Of a stretch of 64,000 nucleotides of DNA, positions 62,267 to 64,000 are shown piece by piece. How positions within the stretch are numbered: position 1 is the first letter of the stretch; every line of letters starts with the position of its first letter. The DNA comes from Sycon ciliatum (Eukaryota > Porifera > Calcarea > Leucosolenida > Sycettidae), in assembly GCF_964019385.1 (NCBI RefSeq), contig NC_088655.1, positions 5,925,837-5,989,836 on the forward strand, read 5' to 3'. The position numbers were made by a program, and so were the translations under genes. Below the pieces are notes generated by a model. The model made no database searches. It saw nothing but the letters and a program-made list of their open reading frames with translations, and was not told the DNA's origin.

Positions 62267-64000
62267 TCAGGTCAGTGATCAGCACACTCCTATCTGATTA
62301 CATCACCACTGCCGGTTGCCATGACAACTGCTTGAAAATTGTTTGGCTGCTTGAAGGCCCTCCCATACCCAATTATTCCCGTAGCTATGCAGAAGACGTT
62401 ACTTCAGTAACGTCTGGTGCTAGCCAGGGTCCACACAGCTTTAATTTGGTGTTTGTGGCGGACGGACCTCCGTCTGGTGCTATCCCGTATCTGTCCCGTA
62501 TCGTGCCGTACCATCAAAGACAGCTTGTCACAAACAGCTGGCCACAATATTCAAATAGGGCTATCAAATGCAAGATCATAACGTGAAGCAACTTGGAAGA
62601 ATGAGTATGAATGCAAAGTGTATCGGGTAATGCATGTAGGGCGATTGTGTGGGTTTGAATCCCAGGTTATGCCTTGAAAAAACAACAGGAGAATTGAAAA
62701 AATTATAACATATAACATGACGACCTGCGAAACCTGAAATCTGTTTTCAACGAAACGATTACGAGCCGAATCAAACTTTCGTTTCGCATTCGTTTCGTAG
62801 CTAATGCGAAAGGTCCCTAATATCTATATTTTACGGATGGCCCGTAAGCAACTCGGCCGGAAATTCAAGCAAGTTAGACATCCTCCTCGCCACTATCGTC
62901 GCTAGAGAAAGAGCCCAAAACGTTTGATCCGGCGAGCTGCTGCACATTTCATTGCTTGTTTCACTTCTCCTCTTCTTGAATTACGCTCAAAGGTAGAGCG
63001 TGCCTGCCACCTTGCCGCTCAGAAGCTGAGCGAGACTGCCCGCGTTTTGCCTGTCATTGTTATCCCATTCGTCGCAATAATGCCATTCTTTCAGACAATA
63101 AGGCAAAGCCATATCAGTGTCCTGTTTTTCAAATCGCCTCTGAGTCTCAAGCTTGTCGTACTCTGCTCATCAGCACCTACGCGAGCCGCTGGTGCTTGTA
63201 CATGCAGTGCAGTGATAGCTTCCGCTTGCACACCTATGCGTAGATCTACTGCACCTCACTTCCTAAGTCACAACGACTTGCACCAGTCTTTTCGGCTGGT
63301 TTCCTGAATGTCCTTTGCACGAGCGTTTCCCTCAGGACTTAGTGTTTATTTTGATTAGCTCCTTTGCCCGGTCCTCTGTGAGCTTCAAAGTATGTCCGCC
63401 GGATTGGTCTCACGTTATGGAGATGTCGACATGAGCTGCAGTTTCTTCGTCAGCGACTTGCTGGTGATAACTCTTCACTGGGCGCTGTACTGTGCGAGCA
63501 CAGATATTCAAGGTCGCGGAGCACATTTCCAGCTTTTCTATAACTCCCCGCGGTAAACCATTCTCGCCACCAGACAGCTGGAAGTAGGCAGAACAATTTA
63601 TTTTACAATATTCTCCTTCGCTCTGAAATGCGAACATCCCGACCTATTTTACGCACTGGAGTGGAGGTTGCAGCGTTTTCTTCCGCAGACGGAAGTGTTC
63701 CTTGGCGGCAGCTCCAGTCAAAAAGACTCAAACGAACCGATCGCAACTTCTGTGATGGTTTGTGCTGCCATGTCGTCGGAAGCAATGCTCAATGGCTATG
63801 TTAGGATGGTGAATCGGTGGTTCCATGTCATATAACACAGGCAGAACACCAAAAAATCAACTTATTATCAGTTCGAAGATAAGCGCCAATTTTAACCAGA
63901 CGGTATGCCAAGGTATGCACACAAGTGTGTTTACAGTTCATTTCAAAACTATAGACGCGGCGTACCTAGGCAAAAACCGTTACAGCATCTATACCACATA
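62267..64000. other. 3' flank; no sure gene, transposase-like relic at 63.4-63.8 kb
   Basis: 62267-63400 shows no gene I trust; an ORF on the + strand (62924-63307) has no known motif. On the minus strand 63785-63410 reads NGLPRGVIEKLE, CSATLNICARTVQRPVKSYHQ across frame breaks. This is like the N-terminal helix-turn-helix of the transposase family whose C-terminus lies at 44.7 kb, but the match is weak. Confidence 0.3.

Noticed and set aside
62630-62690. tRNA gene suggested by a GGGTTTGAATCCC-like B box
   Set aside because: No A box at the right distance and no acceptor pairing.
62924-63307. 127-codon ORF downstream of the ROCO gene
   Set aside because: No motif, no promoter or splice evidence; a chance frame is as likely.

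Overview
The window is animal (metazoan) nuclear DNA. It has spliced genes with GT/AG introns, Ty3/gypsy LTR retrotransposons, LINEs with APE-type endonucleases, TA- and possible TTAA-target DNA transposons, MITEs and many mini- and microsatellites. One primer-binding site matches the 3' end of animal initiator tRNA-Met as I recall it. A transposon-rich invertebrate such as a sponge or cnidarian is plausible, but I cannot name the species.

One host gene is recognisable. It runs on the + strand from about 10.0 kb to 62.3 kb and probably starts left of the window. Its exons have matching splice phases and encode an ankyrin repeat, an ankyrin-like/helical region, a Roc GTPase domain, a COR domain, a Death-like domain and a final helical, possibly CARD-like, domain. 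This is a DAPK1-like ROCO signalling protein; about 914 codons lie in the window. Almost everything else is repeats sitting in its introns.

Layout. 0-9.2 kb: an old, broken minus-strand Ty3/gypsy element (A) split by a younger plus-strand element (B, 2576-6893, target duplication ACGAG). 10.2-17.0 kb: remains of a THAP-type DNA transposon (D) holding a solo LTR, two 44-bp satellite arrays, a 59-bp-arm hairpin and a MITE. 17.5-19.7 kb: a 37-bp satellite. 20.3-27.2 kb: host exons and MITEs. 27.6-30 kb: two LINE tails bordered by (TG)n. 30.4-40 kb: a three-level nest, repeat X' split by LINE E, itself split by LINE F; an unsplit paralogue of X lies at 26.3-27.2 kb. 40.7-48.3 kb: the Roc, COR and Death-domain exons. 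48.8-53.9 kb: an intact chromodomain Ty3/gypsy element (C) with identical LTRs, inserted inside a coding exon of the ROCO gene. 54-61.5 kb: an intron full of satellites (12-bp, a G-quadruplex-prone 16-bp array, (TG)n and a 27-bp array), bracketed by a 250-bp direct repeat. 61.9-62.3 kb: last exon and stop.

Main results: the young element C interrupts a host signalling gene; C carries a textbook -1 frameshift signal (CCCAAAC plus a perfect 12-bp stem); and the nested insertions can be ordered in time. All calls come from reading the sequence; no database search was run.
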